A DNA stretch of 40,421 bases from Clostridiales bacterium (GTDB taxonomy: Bacteria; Bacillota; Clostridia; Oscillospirales; Oscillospiraceae), in NCBI GenBank assembly GCA_019418025.1, contig DYCR01000006.1, forward strand, positions 38,343 to 78,763, given 5' to 3'. The notes beneath the pieces are model-generated. The model saw only the letters and a list, made by a program, of their open reading frames with translations. It had not been told where the DNA came from and made no database searches. Positions within the stretch are counted from its first letter, which is position 1. Each line of letters opens with the position of its first letter. Positions 14,584-21,801 of this stretch are shown here, piece by piece. Position numbers and translations under genes: made by a program.

Positions 14584-15480
14584 TCATTCCGGCAGATGGG
14601 GGACGGAAACCTGCCGGATATAGTCCGTGGGGGAGACGAAGGTATAGCGCTTGAACACCACGGAGAAATAGTCGCTGCCGGAAAAACCCAGCTCCATTGC
14701 CACATCGGTGACGTTCCTGCCCTCCTGCAAGAGTTTTTTTGCCAGCTCGATCTTGTGATAGTTTACATAATTTCTGGGACTGGTGCCGATTTGGGATTTG
14801 AACTTCTGCTTGAATCGGGGGACGGAGAGCATAGCCTCTTCTGCCAGAGCCTCCATGGCGATCTTGTCGCGGATATGGCAGTGGATGTATTCGGTGGCCC
14901 GGGAGATGTCCGGCGTGACGGAAGTCTCCGGCAGCTTGGAGTTTTTGACGATCTGACACAGCAGCACCCCGAGCATGGCACTGGCCTGAGCCTGCTGCAC
15001 CTGTGAGCCGCCATCCAGATTGGAGAAGATCTCTTTCAGGATGGCTTCGGTGGAGCCGTCCATTTTTACCACTCGAGGGGGCAGGGCCAAAAGCTGATCG
15101 ATCAGCCACTGGCAGAAGGCAGGGGTGAAGTGCAGGAGCTGATCGGGGCGGCTGATATCCAGCTGAAACCAGTACATCTGGTGCAGGGACATGGGGGTGT
15201 TGCCTGTGTCATGGACCTCGTTGGGCTGAGTGATGAACAGATCTCCGCCGGACAGGGGGTGACTTTCTCCGTTTACGGAGAAGGTCAGATTCCCCTGTAC
15301 CACATAGGTGAATTCAAAGCAGTTTTTGTGGTAGTGGATGGGCAGCGGCGCAGTGGCACGGGTGGTGTTCTGGTGTCCGATCATTCGCAGACCGGGCACA
15401 TGGTAGCGGGTGGCTGTGAGGATCTTGCGTTCTTTCGTGTTCTGGTCGTGGTCGTACCATTCGATGGGGAGCCGTGGCAT
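14584..15480 (-). CDS. AraC-family transcriptional regulator
   Basis: This 298-residue one-component sugar regulator has an N-terminal cupin at about residues 35-110 (HYHKNCFEFTYVVQG, then GGDLFITQPNEVHDTG) that should bind a sugar. The C-terminal AraC double helix-turn-helix lies at about 195-295, with LAEEAMLSVPRFKQKFK and the signature VTDVAMELGFSGSDYFSVVF. The frame is open for 30 more codons upstream, but GGAGGTG lies about 6 bases before the ATG at 15480 and that start is chosen. It is divergent from the D-lyxose/mannose isomerase and fructokinase genes and is very likely their regulator. A palindrome at 15569-15590 in the shared region is the candidate operator. The effector may be mannose or lyxose (inference). 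Confidence 0.92.
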   Translation of the reverse strand: MPRLPIEWYDHDQNTKERKILTATRYHVPGLRMIGHQNTTRATAPLPIHYHKNCFEFTYVVQGNLTFSVNGESHPLSGGDLFITQPNEVHDTGNTPMSLHQMYWFQLDISRPDQLLHFTPAFCQWLIDQLLALPPRVVKMDGSTEAILKEIFSNLDGGSQVQQAQASAMLGVLLCQIVKNSKLPETSVTPDISRATEYIHCHIRDKIAMEALAEEAMLSVPRFKQKFKSQIGTSPRNYVNYHKIELAKKLLQEGRNVTDVAMELGFSGSDYFSVVFKRYTFVSPTDYIRQVSVPHLPE

Positions 15481-15559
15481 GGGGGTCACCTCCGTGTACT
15501 TGTGATTTTGTATGAGATTCGTTCTTGCATGCAATACAGAACAAAGGGTGATATAGTGA

Positions 15560-15590
15560 AAATATAGCATTGATTTTAAAATTAATCAAT
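15560..15590. promoter_or_regulatory. Shared control region: palindrome overlapping the AraC promoter
   Basis: ATTGATT (15569-15575) and AATCAAT (15584-15590) form an AT-rich dyad with an 8-base centre. On the minus strand, TTGATT (15589-15584) and TATATT (15565-15560), 18 bases apart, are a plausible promoter for the AraC gene. Its -35 box lies inside the dyad. No good plus-strand promoter was found for the isomerase, as expected for an activator-dependent gene. Confidence 0.4.
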
Positions 15591-15644
15591 GATTTTGTGG
15601 AAAATGCAACAGATGAATCAGATCATTTTAGGAGGGTCAAAGAT

Positions 15645-16331
15645 ATGAAAAGAAGCCAGATCAACAAGGCGCTGAAGGAACTGGAGGCAATGTGCAAAAC
15701 CTATAAGCGTGCGCTGCCCCCCTTCTGCAGCTTCACCCCCGAGCAGTGGCAGGACGTGGGACATGAGTATGACGAGGTCCGGGACTGCATGCTGGGCTGG
15801 GACATCACAGACTACGGCATGGGGGATTTTGACAAGATGGGCTTTTCCCTCATCACCCTGCGCAACGGCAACCGTGCCATGGCCGACCGCTACCCCAAGG
15901 TCTACGCAGAGAAGCTGCTGTACCTGAAGGAGGGGCAGTATTCCCCCAACCACTTCCACTGGTACAAGACCGAGGACATTATCAATTGCGGCGGCGGCAA
16001 TGTGCTGATCAAGGTCTACAACAGCCTGCCCGATGAGCAGATCGACTATGAATCCGACGTGACGGTCCATACCGACGGCCGGACCTACACTGTGCCTGCC
16101 GGCTCTGTGGTCCGTCTGACCCCCGGCGAGAGCATCCACGTTCAGCAGTTTTTGTACCACGATTTCAGCGTAGAGGAGGGCACCGGCGCCGTGCTTCTGG
16201 CGGAGGTCAGCCAGTGCAACGATGACAACACCGACAACCGCTTCAATCCGCCGATGGGCCGCTTCCCGGAGATCGAGGAGGACGAGCCGCCCTACCGCCT
16301 GCTGTGCAACGAGTACCCCAAGGCAAAGTGA
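15645..16331 (+). CDS. D-lyxose ketol-isomerase (cupin type), probably also a D-mannose isomerase
   Basis: This 228-residue cupin enzyme interconverts D-lyxose and D-xylulose. Several characterised family members also convert D-mannose to D-fructose. The metal site is His103, His105 and Glu110 in PNHFHWYKTED, plus His172 in the FLYHDF segment, matching the E. coli O157 Z5688 family (about 227 residues). The frame extends upstream to 15570. The start at 15645 is chosen because AGGAGGG ends 8 bases before it. A PfkB kinase follows after 8 bases, and an AraC regulator is divergent. With alpha- and beta-mannosidases elsewhere in the window, a role in mannose use is likely, but that is inference. 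It is cytoplasmic, with no signal peptide. Confidence 0.9.
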   Translation: MKRSQINKALKELEAMCKTYKRALPPFCSFTPEQWQDVGHEYDEVRDCMLGWDITDYGMGDFDKMGFSLITLRNGNRAMADRYPKVYAEKLLYLKEGQYSPNHFHWYKTEDIINCGGGNVLIKVYNSLPDEQIDYESDVTVHTDGRTYTVPAGSVVRLTPGESIHVQQFLYHDFSVEEGTGAVLLAEVSQCNDDNTDNRFNPPMGRFPEIEEDEPPYRLLCNEYPKAK

Positions 16332-16339
16332 GGGAAAGC

Positions 16340-17293
16340 ATGATGGATGTTGTTGCACTGGGCGAGCTGCTCATTGATTTTACCTGCGTCGGCACGGATG
16401 CCGACGGCTATCCCACCATGGCGGCCCATCCCGGAGGAGCGCCTGCCAACTTTTTAGCGGCACTGACCAAGTTCGGGGCAAAGACGGCGCTGCTGGGCAA
16501 GGTGGGCAGCGATGCCTTCGGCAAAATGCTGACGGCCACACTGGATAAGGCCGGGATCGGGACAGAAGGACTGGTGGTCGGTGACGACGTGTTCACGACC
16601 CTTGCCTTTGTCACACTGGATGAAACGGGAAATCGGGAATTTTCCTTTTCCCGCAAGCCCGGTGCCGATACCCGCATCACCTATGAGGAGCTGGATCTCG
16701 GTCTGATCGATGAAGCACGGGTGTTCCATTTCGGGACGCTGTCGCTGACGGACGAGCCTGCCCGAACGGCCACCTATCGGGCGGTGGAGTATGCAAAGTC
16801 AAGGGGCAAGCTGATCACCTATGACCCCAACCTGCGCAAGCCCCTGTGGAAGGATCTGGAAACGGCAAGGCAGCAGCTGATCTGGGGACTGACCATGGCA
16901 GATGTGGTGAAGATCAGCGACGAGGAGGTGGAGTTCCTCTTCGGTTTGGATGCAGAAGTCGGCGCTGAGTACATCGTGCAGAATTTCGGTGTGAAGCTTG
17001 TGTTTGTCACCTGCGGTGCCGAGGGCTGCTGCTTCAAAAATGCCGCGGCCTCCGGCAGGGTGCCCGGTCTGAAGGGGCTCAAGGTCATCGACACCACCGG
17101 TGCCGGAGATATCTTCGGGGGGAGCGCCCTGTGGAAGCTGCTGCAGCTGGAGGGGGCGCCGGAAGAATGGAACGAGGCGCAGCTGACGGAGGTGGTGCGC
17201 TTTGCCTGTGCCAGTGCAGGGCTTTCCACCACAAGCTCCGGCGGCATCTCCAGTGTGCCTGAGCTTTCGCAGGTCCTTGCAGCTATGGGCTGA
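16340..17293 (+). CDS. PfkB-family carbohydrate kinase, probably fructokinase
   Basis: This 317-residue ribokinase-family enzyme phosphorylates a sugar with ATP. Sugar-site residues are in PGGAPANFLAAL (31-42). The anion hole and catalytic base Asp257 are in DTTGAGDIFGG (251-261), and KISDEEVEFLFG (191-202) is typical of bacterial fructokinases. The frame is open upstream into the isomerase gene. The ATG at 16340 has GAGGGA just before it, and a second ATG follows at 16343. Spacing to the isomerase stop is 8 bases. The pair would take mannose to fructose and fructose 6-phosphate, or lyxose to xylulose 5-phosphate if the kinase accepts xylulose. Fructokinase fits the sequence better. A terminator at 17320-17365 ends the unit. 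Confidence 0.88.
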   Translation: MMDVVALGELLIDFTCVGTDADGYPTMAAHPGGAPANFLAALTKFGAKTALLGKVGSDAFGKMLTATLDKAGIGTEGLVVGDDVFTTLAFVTLDETGNREFSFSRKPGADTRITYEELDLGLIDEARVFHFGTLSLTDEPARTATYRAVEYAKSRGKLITYDPNLRKPLWKDLETARQQLIWGLTMADVVKISDEEVEFLFGLDAEVGAEYIVQNFGVKLVFVTCGAEGCCFKNAAASGRVPGLKGLKVIDTTGAGDIFGGSALWKLLQLEGAPEEWNEAQLTEVVRFACASAGLSTTSSGGISSVPELSQVLAAMG

Positions 17294-17319
17294 CGGGGCA
17301 GGATCAGGATACGGTTTCA

Positions 17320-17365
17320 GGAGCCTCAAGGGAGCAATGCGCCCCTCTTGAGGCTCCGTTTTTTT
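17320..17365 (+). terminator. Intrinsic terminator after the isomerase-kinase operon
   Basis: GGAGCCTCAAG (17320-17330) pairs with CTTGAGGCTCC (17347-17357), followed by seven T. Confidence 0.92.
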
Positions 17366-17649
17366 GAACATGCTCTTGGAAGATTCGGAAAAATCGGCAG
17401 AGAAGCGGGTTTGACGGGAGAAAATCAGCTCTGTGGGATATCTTTTTCCAGCAGGGCGCAGCTGCGTTCGGAGGAGAAGGGAACTGGCGATCATAAATTA
17501 AGAATTCTTAATAATATCACAGGAATCCATGGGAAAATGCAGGTCTGAAATTGGGAACCCTTGCATTTGCTTTTGACAAATAATGTGAAAAAACAGGGGG
17601 ACGTTAGGGAAATATCCCCATTTTTTGACGAATTTTTGCAATAAAATGA

Positions 17650-17676
17650 TTGACTTTTCATCCATTTCAATATAAA
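17650..17676 (+). promoter_or_regulatory. Candidate promoter of the second GPH symporter gene
   Basis: TTGACT (17650-17655) and TATAAA (17671-17676) are 15 bases apart, shorter than ideal. They sit at the border between an AT-rich stretch (17490-17690) and a GC-rich leader. In the AT-rich part other -35-like boxes (17573-17578, 17625-17630) lack a well-placed -10. Confidence 0.4.
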
Positions 17677-17689
17677 CTTATCTTTACGG

Positions 17690-18005
17690 TCATGCAGGCG
17701 GTCAGCGGCGCTGCACATGCTTGTTTTGACCGCACCGTGCCCCGGCTGCCGGAGCCTGATGCTGCTTTTCAGGCGTATCAAGGTGTGCCCCCGTTCTCAG
17801 GACGCAGCGAACAGGACAGTCTGGGCGATATACGGAATCATCCCGAGCGGCATGACCGGCCTTTTGCGGCCTCGGCCCGGGATCGCAGTCTGACGGGTCA
17901 AGGTGTGTTCTTGCCCTGCGGCTGCTGTAACATACGGCTGGCATGAGGCTCCTGCGAGGTATGGCGTTTGATCCCCGCAGGATGCCGATTCAGTATAAGA
18001 AAGCA
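17690..18005 (+). promoter_or_regulatory. Long hairpin-rich leader before the second GPH symporter
   Basis: No convincing gene lies in 17366-18018. From 17698 on, successive hairpins can be read: GCGGTCA/TGACCGC (17698-17704/17727-17733), GCCTGA/TCAGGC (17754-17759/17769-17774), ATCCCG/CGGGAT around 17840 and 17880, CGCAG/CTGCG enclosing GGGTCAAG/CTTGCCC (17884-17920), and CCTGCG/CGCAGG (17951-17980). TCAAGGTGTG occurs twice (from about 17778 and 17898). There is no U-tract before the gene, so this is more likely a structured 5' leader than a separate RNA. I do not recognise a known riboswitch. Confidence 0.4.
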
Positions 18006-18018
18006 AAAGGAGAAACAC

Positions 18019-19431
18019 ATGAAACAAGCACAGACCCTAAGACCCTTCGGTATGCGGGATAAGGTGGGCTATCTCTTCGGAGATCTGGCCAACGACTTTA
18101 CCTTTATCTTCGCATCCACCTACCTGACCAAGTTTTACACCGACGTTCTGGGTGTGTCCCCCTACTGGGTGGGCATCCTGTTCTTGGTGGCTCGTTGTGT
18201 AGATGCATTTACGGATGTGGGCATGGGCCGGATCGTTGACACCATGACCCCCGCCAAGGACGGCCGCTTCCGCCCCTGGCTGCGCCGCATGGCGATCCCC
18301 ATTTTCATTGTCAATGCGCTGATGTACTTCCACCCCGCGGCACAGCTGCCCATGGGCTGGAAGCTGGTGTACATGTTTGTGACCTACATCCTGTGGGGCA
18401 GCGTCTGCTACACCGCCATCAACATCCCCTATGGCTCCATGGCATCTGTCATCAGTGACAACCCCAGTGAGCGTACCAGCCTTTCTACCTTCCGCAGCTT
18501 GGGCGCACTGCTGGCTGCTGCGCCCATCGGCATCATCACCCCGCTGCTGCTGTTCCGTCAGGAGAACGGCCAGTCCATCCTGATGCCCGAGCGTTTCACG
18601 CTGCTGGCTCTGATCTTCGGCGGCATGTCCCTGCTGGGCTATTTCCTGTGCTACCGCCTGTGCGTGGAGCGTGTTCAGCTGCCCAACAAGCCCGCTGAGC
18701 AGGGCGCAGGCTTCTTCACACTGGTCAAGGCACTGTTCAAGAACCGTGCGCTGCTGGCGATCATCGGCTCTGCCATCGCAATGCTGCTGTGCCAGCTGCT
18801 GGGCCAGTCCATGGTCATCTACGTGTTCCAGGATTACTTCCACAATGCAAGCCTGTCCGTATTTGCAGGCATCGCCACCGCACTGCCCATGCTGGTCATG
18901 GCTCCCATTGCCCGCAAGCTGTCTGACCGCTTCGGCAAGAAGGAGTGCAGCATCGTCGGCTGCATCATTGCGATCGCCTCCTACGGCACCCTGTTTGTGA
19001 TCCATACCCATAATCCCGTGGTGTTCATTACCATGATGCTGCTGGGCGTTGTGGGCGTCGGCTTCTTCAACATGGTCATCTGGGCATTCATCACCGATAT
19101 CATCGACTATCAGGAAGTCATGACCGGAAGCAGAGACGACGGCACCATCTATGCTGTCTACTCCTTCAGCCGTAAGCTGGGTCAGGCTCTGGCAGGCGGT
19201 ATTCAGGGCTTTGCTCTGGGCATGATCGGCTACGTCAGCGCAACTGCCGGACAGACCGTGCAGCAGAGCGAGTCTACGCTGGACGGTATCTACAACATCT
19301 GCACCCTGACCCCCACTCTGGGCTATCTGGTGGTGCTGCTGCTGTTGGTGTTTGCTTACCCCCTGAGCAAGAAGGTCGTTGAGCAGAATGTGGCGATCCT
19401 TGCAGAGCGCCGCGCAAGCAAGAACGGCTGA
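18019..19431 (+). CDS. GPH-family sugar:cation symporter (MFS), second copy
   Basis: This 470-residue polytopic protein has about 12 hydrophobic segments. The helix-2 signature RCVDAFTDVGMGRIVD carries the two Asp residues of the MelB cation site, followed by DGRFRPWL. The conserved mid-protein stretch NIPYGSMASVISDNPSERT is the helix 4-5 loop typical of GPH carriers. The start at 18019 has AAAAGGAGAAA 5 bases upstream. The frame is open to a GTG at 17968, but that has no ribosome site. It is more distant from its neighbours than an operon gene and has its own long leader and terminator. Its third-position C-rich codons suggest strong expression. The substrate is unknown. Position between the mannose isomerase-kinase pair and the hexosaminidase suggests a hexose or small glycoside. 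Confidence 0.9.
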   Translation: MKQAQTLRPFGMRDKVGYLFGDLANDFTFIFASTYLTKFYTDVLGVSPYWVGILFLVARCVDAFTDVGMGRIVDTMTPAKDGRFRPWLRRMAIPIFIVNALMYFHPAAQLPMGWKLVYMFVTYILWGSVCYTAINIPYGSMASVISDNPSERTSLSTFRSLGALLAAAPIGIITPLLLFRQENGQSILMPERFTLLALIFGGMSLLGYFLCYRLCVERVQLPNKPAEQGAGFFTLVKALFKNRALLAIIGSAIAMLLCQLLGQSMVIYVFQDYFHNASLSVFAGIATALPMLVMAPIARKLSDRFGKKECSIVGCIIAIASYGTLFVIHTHNPVVFITMMLLGVVGVGFFNMVIWAFITDIIDYQEVMTGSRDDGTIYAVYSFSRKLGQALAGGIQGFALGMIGYVSATAGQTVQQSESTLDGIYNICTLTPTLGYLVVLLLLVFAYPLSKKVVEQNVAILAERRASKNG

Positions 19432-19446
19432 TCCCCTTAAAAATCG

Positions 19447-19490
19447 ATTCCCCAAAAGCGGAGTTTCCTCCGCCTTTGGGGAATTTTTTT
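19447..19490. terminator. Bidirectional intrinsic terminator
   Basis: ATTCCCCAAA...GCGGAG (19447-19463) pairs with CTCCGC...TTTGGGGAAT (19468-19484) with one mismatch, followed by a T-run. The minus strand also has a T-rich flank (ATCGATTTTTAA). It serves the symporter and, from the other side, the hexosaminidase gene. Confidence 0.88.
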
Positions 19491-19528
19491 ATGGGTAAGG
19501 GGCGCTCTCCGGACAGATGCATCAGCAG

Positions 19529-19554
19529 AGGGGCAGCCTTGCGGGGCTGCCCCT
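19529..19554 (-). terminator. Hairpin after the GH20 gene
   Basis: AGGGGCAGCC (19529-19538) pairs with GGCTGCCCCT (19545-19554). On the minus strand no T-run follows, so it probably protects the mRNA end ahead of the terminator at 19447-19490. Confidence 0.55.
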
Positions 19555-19583
19555 CCGACGGCTTGGCAGGCATTCAGGGAGCG

Positions 19584-21449
19584 TCAGTAATCGATGCGGC
19601 CCGGGGTGGCGATCTGATCCATGGTGTTGGTGCAGCCGATGGAATCGTCCGGACGGCGCTTGATAATCAGGGACGGATCGGACAGCTCGGGGATATCATC
19701 TATCCTGCCCTGAGCAAAGCTGCGCATCTTTTCGCCGGCGGTATCCAGTCTGGCGCAGACACCGCCCAGACGGACCTCCAGAATTTCAAATCCGTTGGGC
19801 TTGTTGGTGCTTTCCCACAGGGTCCGCCAGAGCCTGCGCAGGTCATCCACCGCCTGAATGGTATCGGGGATCTCTTCGGCCAGACGGGCTGCAAGAGCCC
19901 GATCTCCGGAGCGCACGGCATCCGCCGCCAGCTCGTGCCAGCGGGATTTGCGGGCCAGAGCGTGGGCGAGGACGGCATAGAAGTGGAACAGCATCCGGTA
20001 CTCGGGATTCTCCTCTGCGTACTTTGCGTACAGCGGCTCCAGAGAGGCAAAGTGACGGGACAGCTCAAAGCCTTGGGTGTCGGCCTCGAACAGCTGAATG
20101 AGCGGGTCCTGATACAGCATGAATTTGCAGGCATTGCAGGGATCGGCAGGACGGGAATTCATGCCGGGAGCGGCATTCAGAAGGCTGAGATCCAGAAATG
20201 CCTGAGCATCGGCATGGCAGCACCGGGCGAAGCGCTCGCGGACAGCCCCCTCGTCATAGACACCGGTATAGGTCATCTCACCGTAAATCTGCAAACCCAG
20301 AAGGGCGGTGATCAGGTTGGTCTCGGCACCGTTGTCGCCCCATGCGGTGGCAAAGACGGTCTGTACTCCGGCCTCCATGCAGGCCTTTAGGGCAGGGACG
20401 GTGTTCTGGATGGTGGTGGGATAGGACGGGGCAGGGCCGATCCAAGTCCAGATGCCGCCTGCAAAGATGGTGGGGGCGCAGAACTGGGCGTGCTTGTTCA
20501 GTGCGGATGCATATTCCTCCTGCTTGGCGTGATAATAGTCCCAGTAGACCAGAGATACCCGAGGATCTACGGCGGCCTTGGCGGCATCAGAAGGCATGCC
20601 GCCGCTGTGGTAGTCGCATCCGTCCAGATGGAAATACATATCGCTCCAGATCATGGGCTCCAGACCATAGCGGTCGGTGATGTCCAAGACCCGCTTCAGG
20701 TGCCGTCCGATGACGGCATGGGGGTCCTCCCAGCCGTAGCGGGTCAGGTGCGCGCCAAGGCCCACACCGTATGCCTCGTCCATGCCCAGATGGATGCGCT
20801 TGGAGCGGAAGGGGGCGGAAGCGGCCCAGATCATCTGGTCGAGCAGAACGTAGGTTTCGTCCAGATCCGCCAGCAGCACCTCGTCATTGTCCCGCAGATG
20901 GGAGAAGGCGGGCCAGTGCAGGATGCGCTTCAGGTGTCCCAGTGCCTGAATGCAGGGGCAAAGCTCAATGCCGAAAAGATCGGCATAGTCATCCAGTGCC
21001 TTCAGCTCCTCGTGGGTATAGCGGCCGCGCTTGTAGCCGAAGAAGGGCTGCTCGGGGACTTCGTAGGTGTCCTCGGTGTAGAGCATGCCAAGATTCAGAC
21101 CCATCAGCGCCATTTTCCGCAGGATCATCTGCATAGCGTCGGGGGAAAGCACGGCGTTGCGCGAGCAGTCGAACATCAGTCCCACGGATTGGAAACGGGG
21201 CTGCTCGTGGATCGAGCAGGGCTTTAAAGGCAGCGGGATCAGGCTCAGGGCCCGGAAAAACGATACGGGGGTCTGCCATGTCAGGCGGACATCGGTGCCG
21301 TCAGACTCAACAGACAGCTCCTGACCCTGCCGGCACTGGATGCAGATCCCTTCGCCGGACTGGACCATGCCAAGATCCTCCTGAAGGTGGTGCAGGGCGG
21401 TCTGCCAATGCTCCGGCAGGGTGCCGGTAAGATTGATCTTGTGATACAT
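19584..21449 (-). CDS. GH20 exo-beta-N-acetylhexosaminidase
   Basis: This releases terminal beta-linked GlcNAc or GalNAc by substrate-assisted catalysis. At 621 residues it resembles the cytoplasmic GH20C type of Firmicutes. An N-terminal alpha/beta domain (about 1-80) is followed by a barrel beginning with QSVGLMFDCSRN (87-98). The catalytic pair is Asp224-Glu225 in IHLGMDEAYG, and an extra helical C-terminal domain follows from about residue 400. No signal peptide is seen, so it acts on imported oligosaccharides. AAAGGAGATAAT precedes the ATG. A stable hairpin (21470-21498) lies directly before the ribosome site. It is divergent from the glycan operon and shares its control region, so it is probably co-regulated with the mannosidases. 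Confidence 0.9.
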   Translation of the reverse strand: MYHKINLTGTLPEHWQTALHHLQEDLGMVQSGEGICIQCRQGQELSVESDGTDVRLTWQTPVSFFRALSLIPLPLKPCSIHEQPRFQSVGLMFDCSRNAVLSPDAMQMILRKMALMGLNLGMLYTEDTYEVPEQPFFGYKRGRYTHEELKALDDYADLFGIELCPCIQALGHLKRILHWPAFSHLRDNDEVLLADLDETYVLLDQMIWAASAPFRSKRIHLGMDEAYGVGLGAHLTRYGWEDPHAVIGRHLKRVLDITDRYGLEPMIWSDMYFHLDGCDYHSGGMPSDAAKAAVDPRVSLVYWDYYHAKQEEYASALNKHAQFCAPTIFAGGIWTWIGPAPSYPTTIQNTVPALKACMEAGVQTVFATAWGDNGAETNLITALLGLQIYGEMTYTGVYDEGAVRERFARCCHADAQAFLDLSLLNAAPGMNSRPADPCNACKFMLYQDPLIQLFEADTQGFELSRHFASLEPLYAKYAEENPEYRMLFHFYAVLAHALARKSRWHELAADAVRSGDRALAARLAEEIPDTIQAVDDLRRLWRTLWESTNKPNGFEILEVRLGGVCARLDTAGEKMRSFAQGRIDDIPELSDPSLIIKRRPDDSIGCTNTMDQIATPGRIDY

Positions 21450-21469
21450 GATTGATTATCTCCTTTATG

Positions 21470-21498
21470 CCCCCCTGCGTCTCAGCACGCAAGGGGGG
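21470..21498 (-). promoter_or_regulatory. Leader hairpin before the GH20 ribosome site
   Basis: CCCCCCTGCG (21470-21479) pairs with CGCA-GGGGGG (21488-21498, one bulged A). In the mRNA it ends just before AAAGGAG and could stabilise the 5' end or affect initiation. Confidence 0.5.
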
Positions 21499-21502
21499 GT
21501 TC

Positions 21503-21520
21503 TTGCCATATATATAGCAA
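21503..21520 (-). promoter_or_regulatory. Palindrome over the candidate -10 box of the GH20 gene
   Basis: Read on the minus strand, TTGCTATATATATGGCAA is an 18-base dyad with 16 matching positions. The TATATA core is the only -10-like box near the gene, and no good -35 box is seen. It is a candidate operator, either a repressor site over the promoter or an activator site. Confidence 0.4.
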
Positions 21521-21590
21521 ATCCTGAATCGAAAGGGAAGTATAAATTGGATACATCGGGTGCCCAAAGGTCCCATTTTTAAAAAAACGG

Positions 21591-21633
21591 CATATTGCAT
21601 ATGAATACATGCATATGTTTGTACAATATGCAT
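21591..21633 (+). promoter_or_regulatory. Repeated GCATATG boxes in the divergent glycan control region
   Basis: GCATATG occurs at 21597-21603 and 21611-21617, and CATATTG (21591-21597) is inverted as CAATATG (21624-21630). They lie about 130 bases before the glycan operon promoter in an AT-rich stretch. Spaced boxes like these would suit the AraC-type response regulator encoded in the operon, but this is inference. Confidence 0.4.
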
Positions 21634-21697
21634 TAAAAGTTGTTTATTGATTAAAAAATACTGTAAAAACCAAACAACAATGTATCCTTTATGTACT

Positions 21698-21747
21698 ATA
21701 AAAACGCTTTTAAAGACTATTCCTTTGTATAAAATGCGGTATATAAT
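21698..21747 (+). promoter_or_regulatory. Glycan operon promoter region with a cre/LacI-like box
   Basis: A TATAAT box at 21742-21747 lacks a good -35 (ATTCCT), which fits an activator-dependent promoter. Just upstream, TAAAAACGCTTTTAAA (21699-21714) is a near-palindrome centred on CG, like catabolite-repression or LacI-type operators. A small GCGG/CCGC hairpin (about 21758-21770) precedes the ribosome site AAGGAGAAAGGGG. Confidence 0.5.
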
Positions 21748-21801
21748 ATCGGTGATAAGCGGGTGTTCCGCTTGCACCTAAGGAGAAAGGGGAAATCAAC
21801 A

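Noticed and set aside
17650..17946. 98-residue plus-strand frame and overlapping minus-strand frames in the symporter leader
   Set aside because: They have no ribosome site and no recognisable protein features, and stem-loops explain the sequence better.
18037..19455. 472-residue minus-strand frame opposite the second symporter
   Set aside because: It has the same Gly/Asp/His/Gln composition artefact opposite a real membrane protein.
21699..21714. Confirmed CcpA cre site
   Set aside because: It resembles one but departs from the consensus ends, so it is listed only as a cre/LacI-like box.
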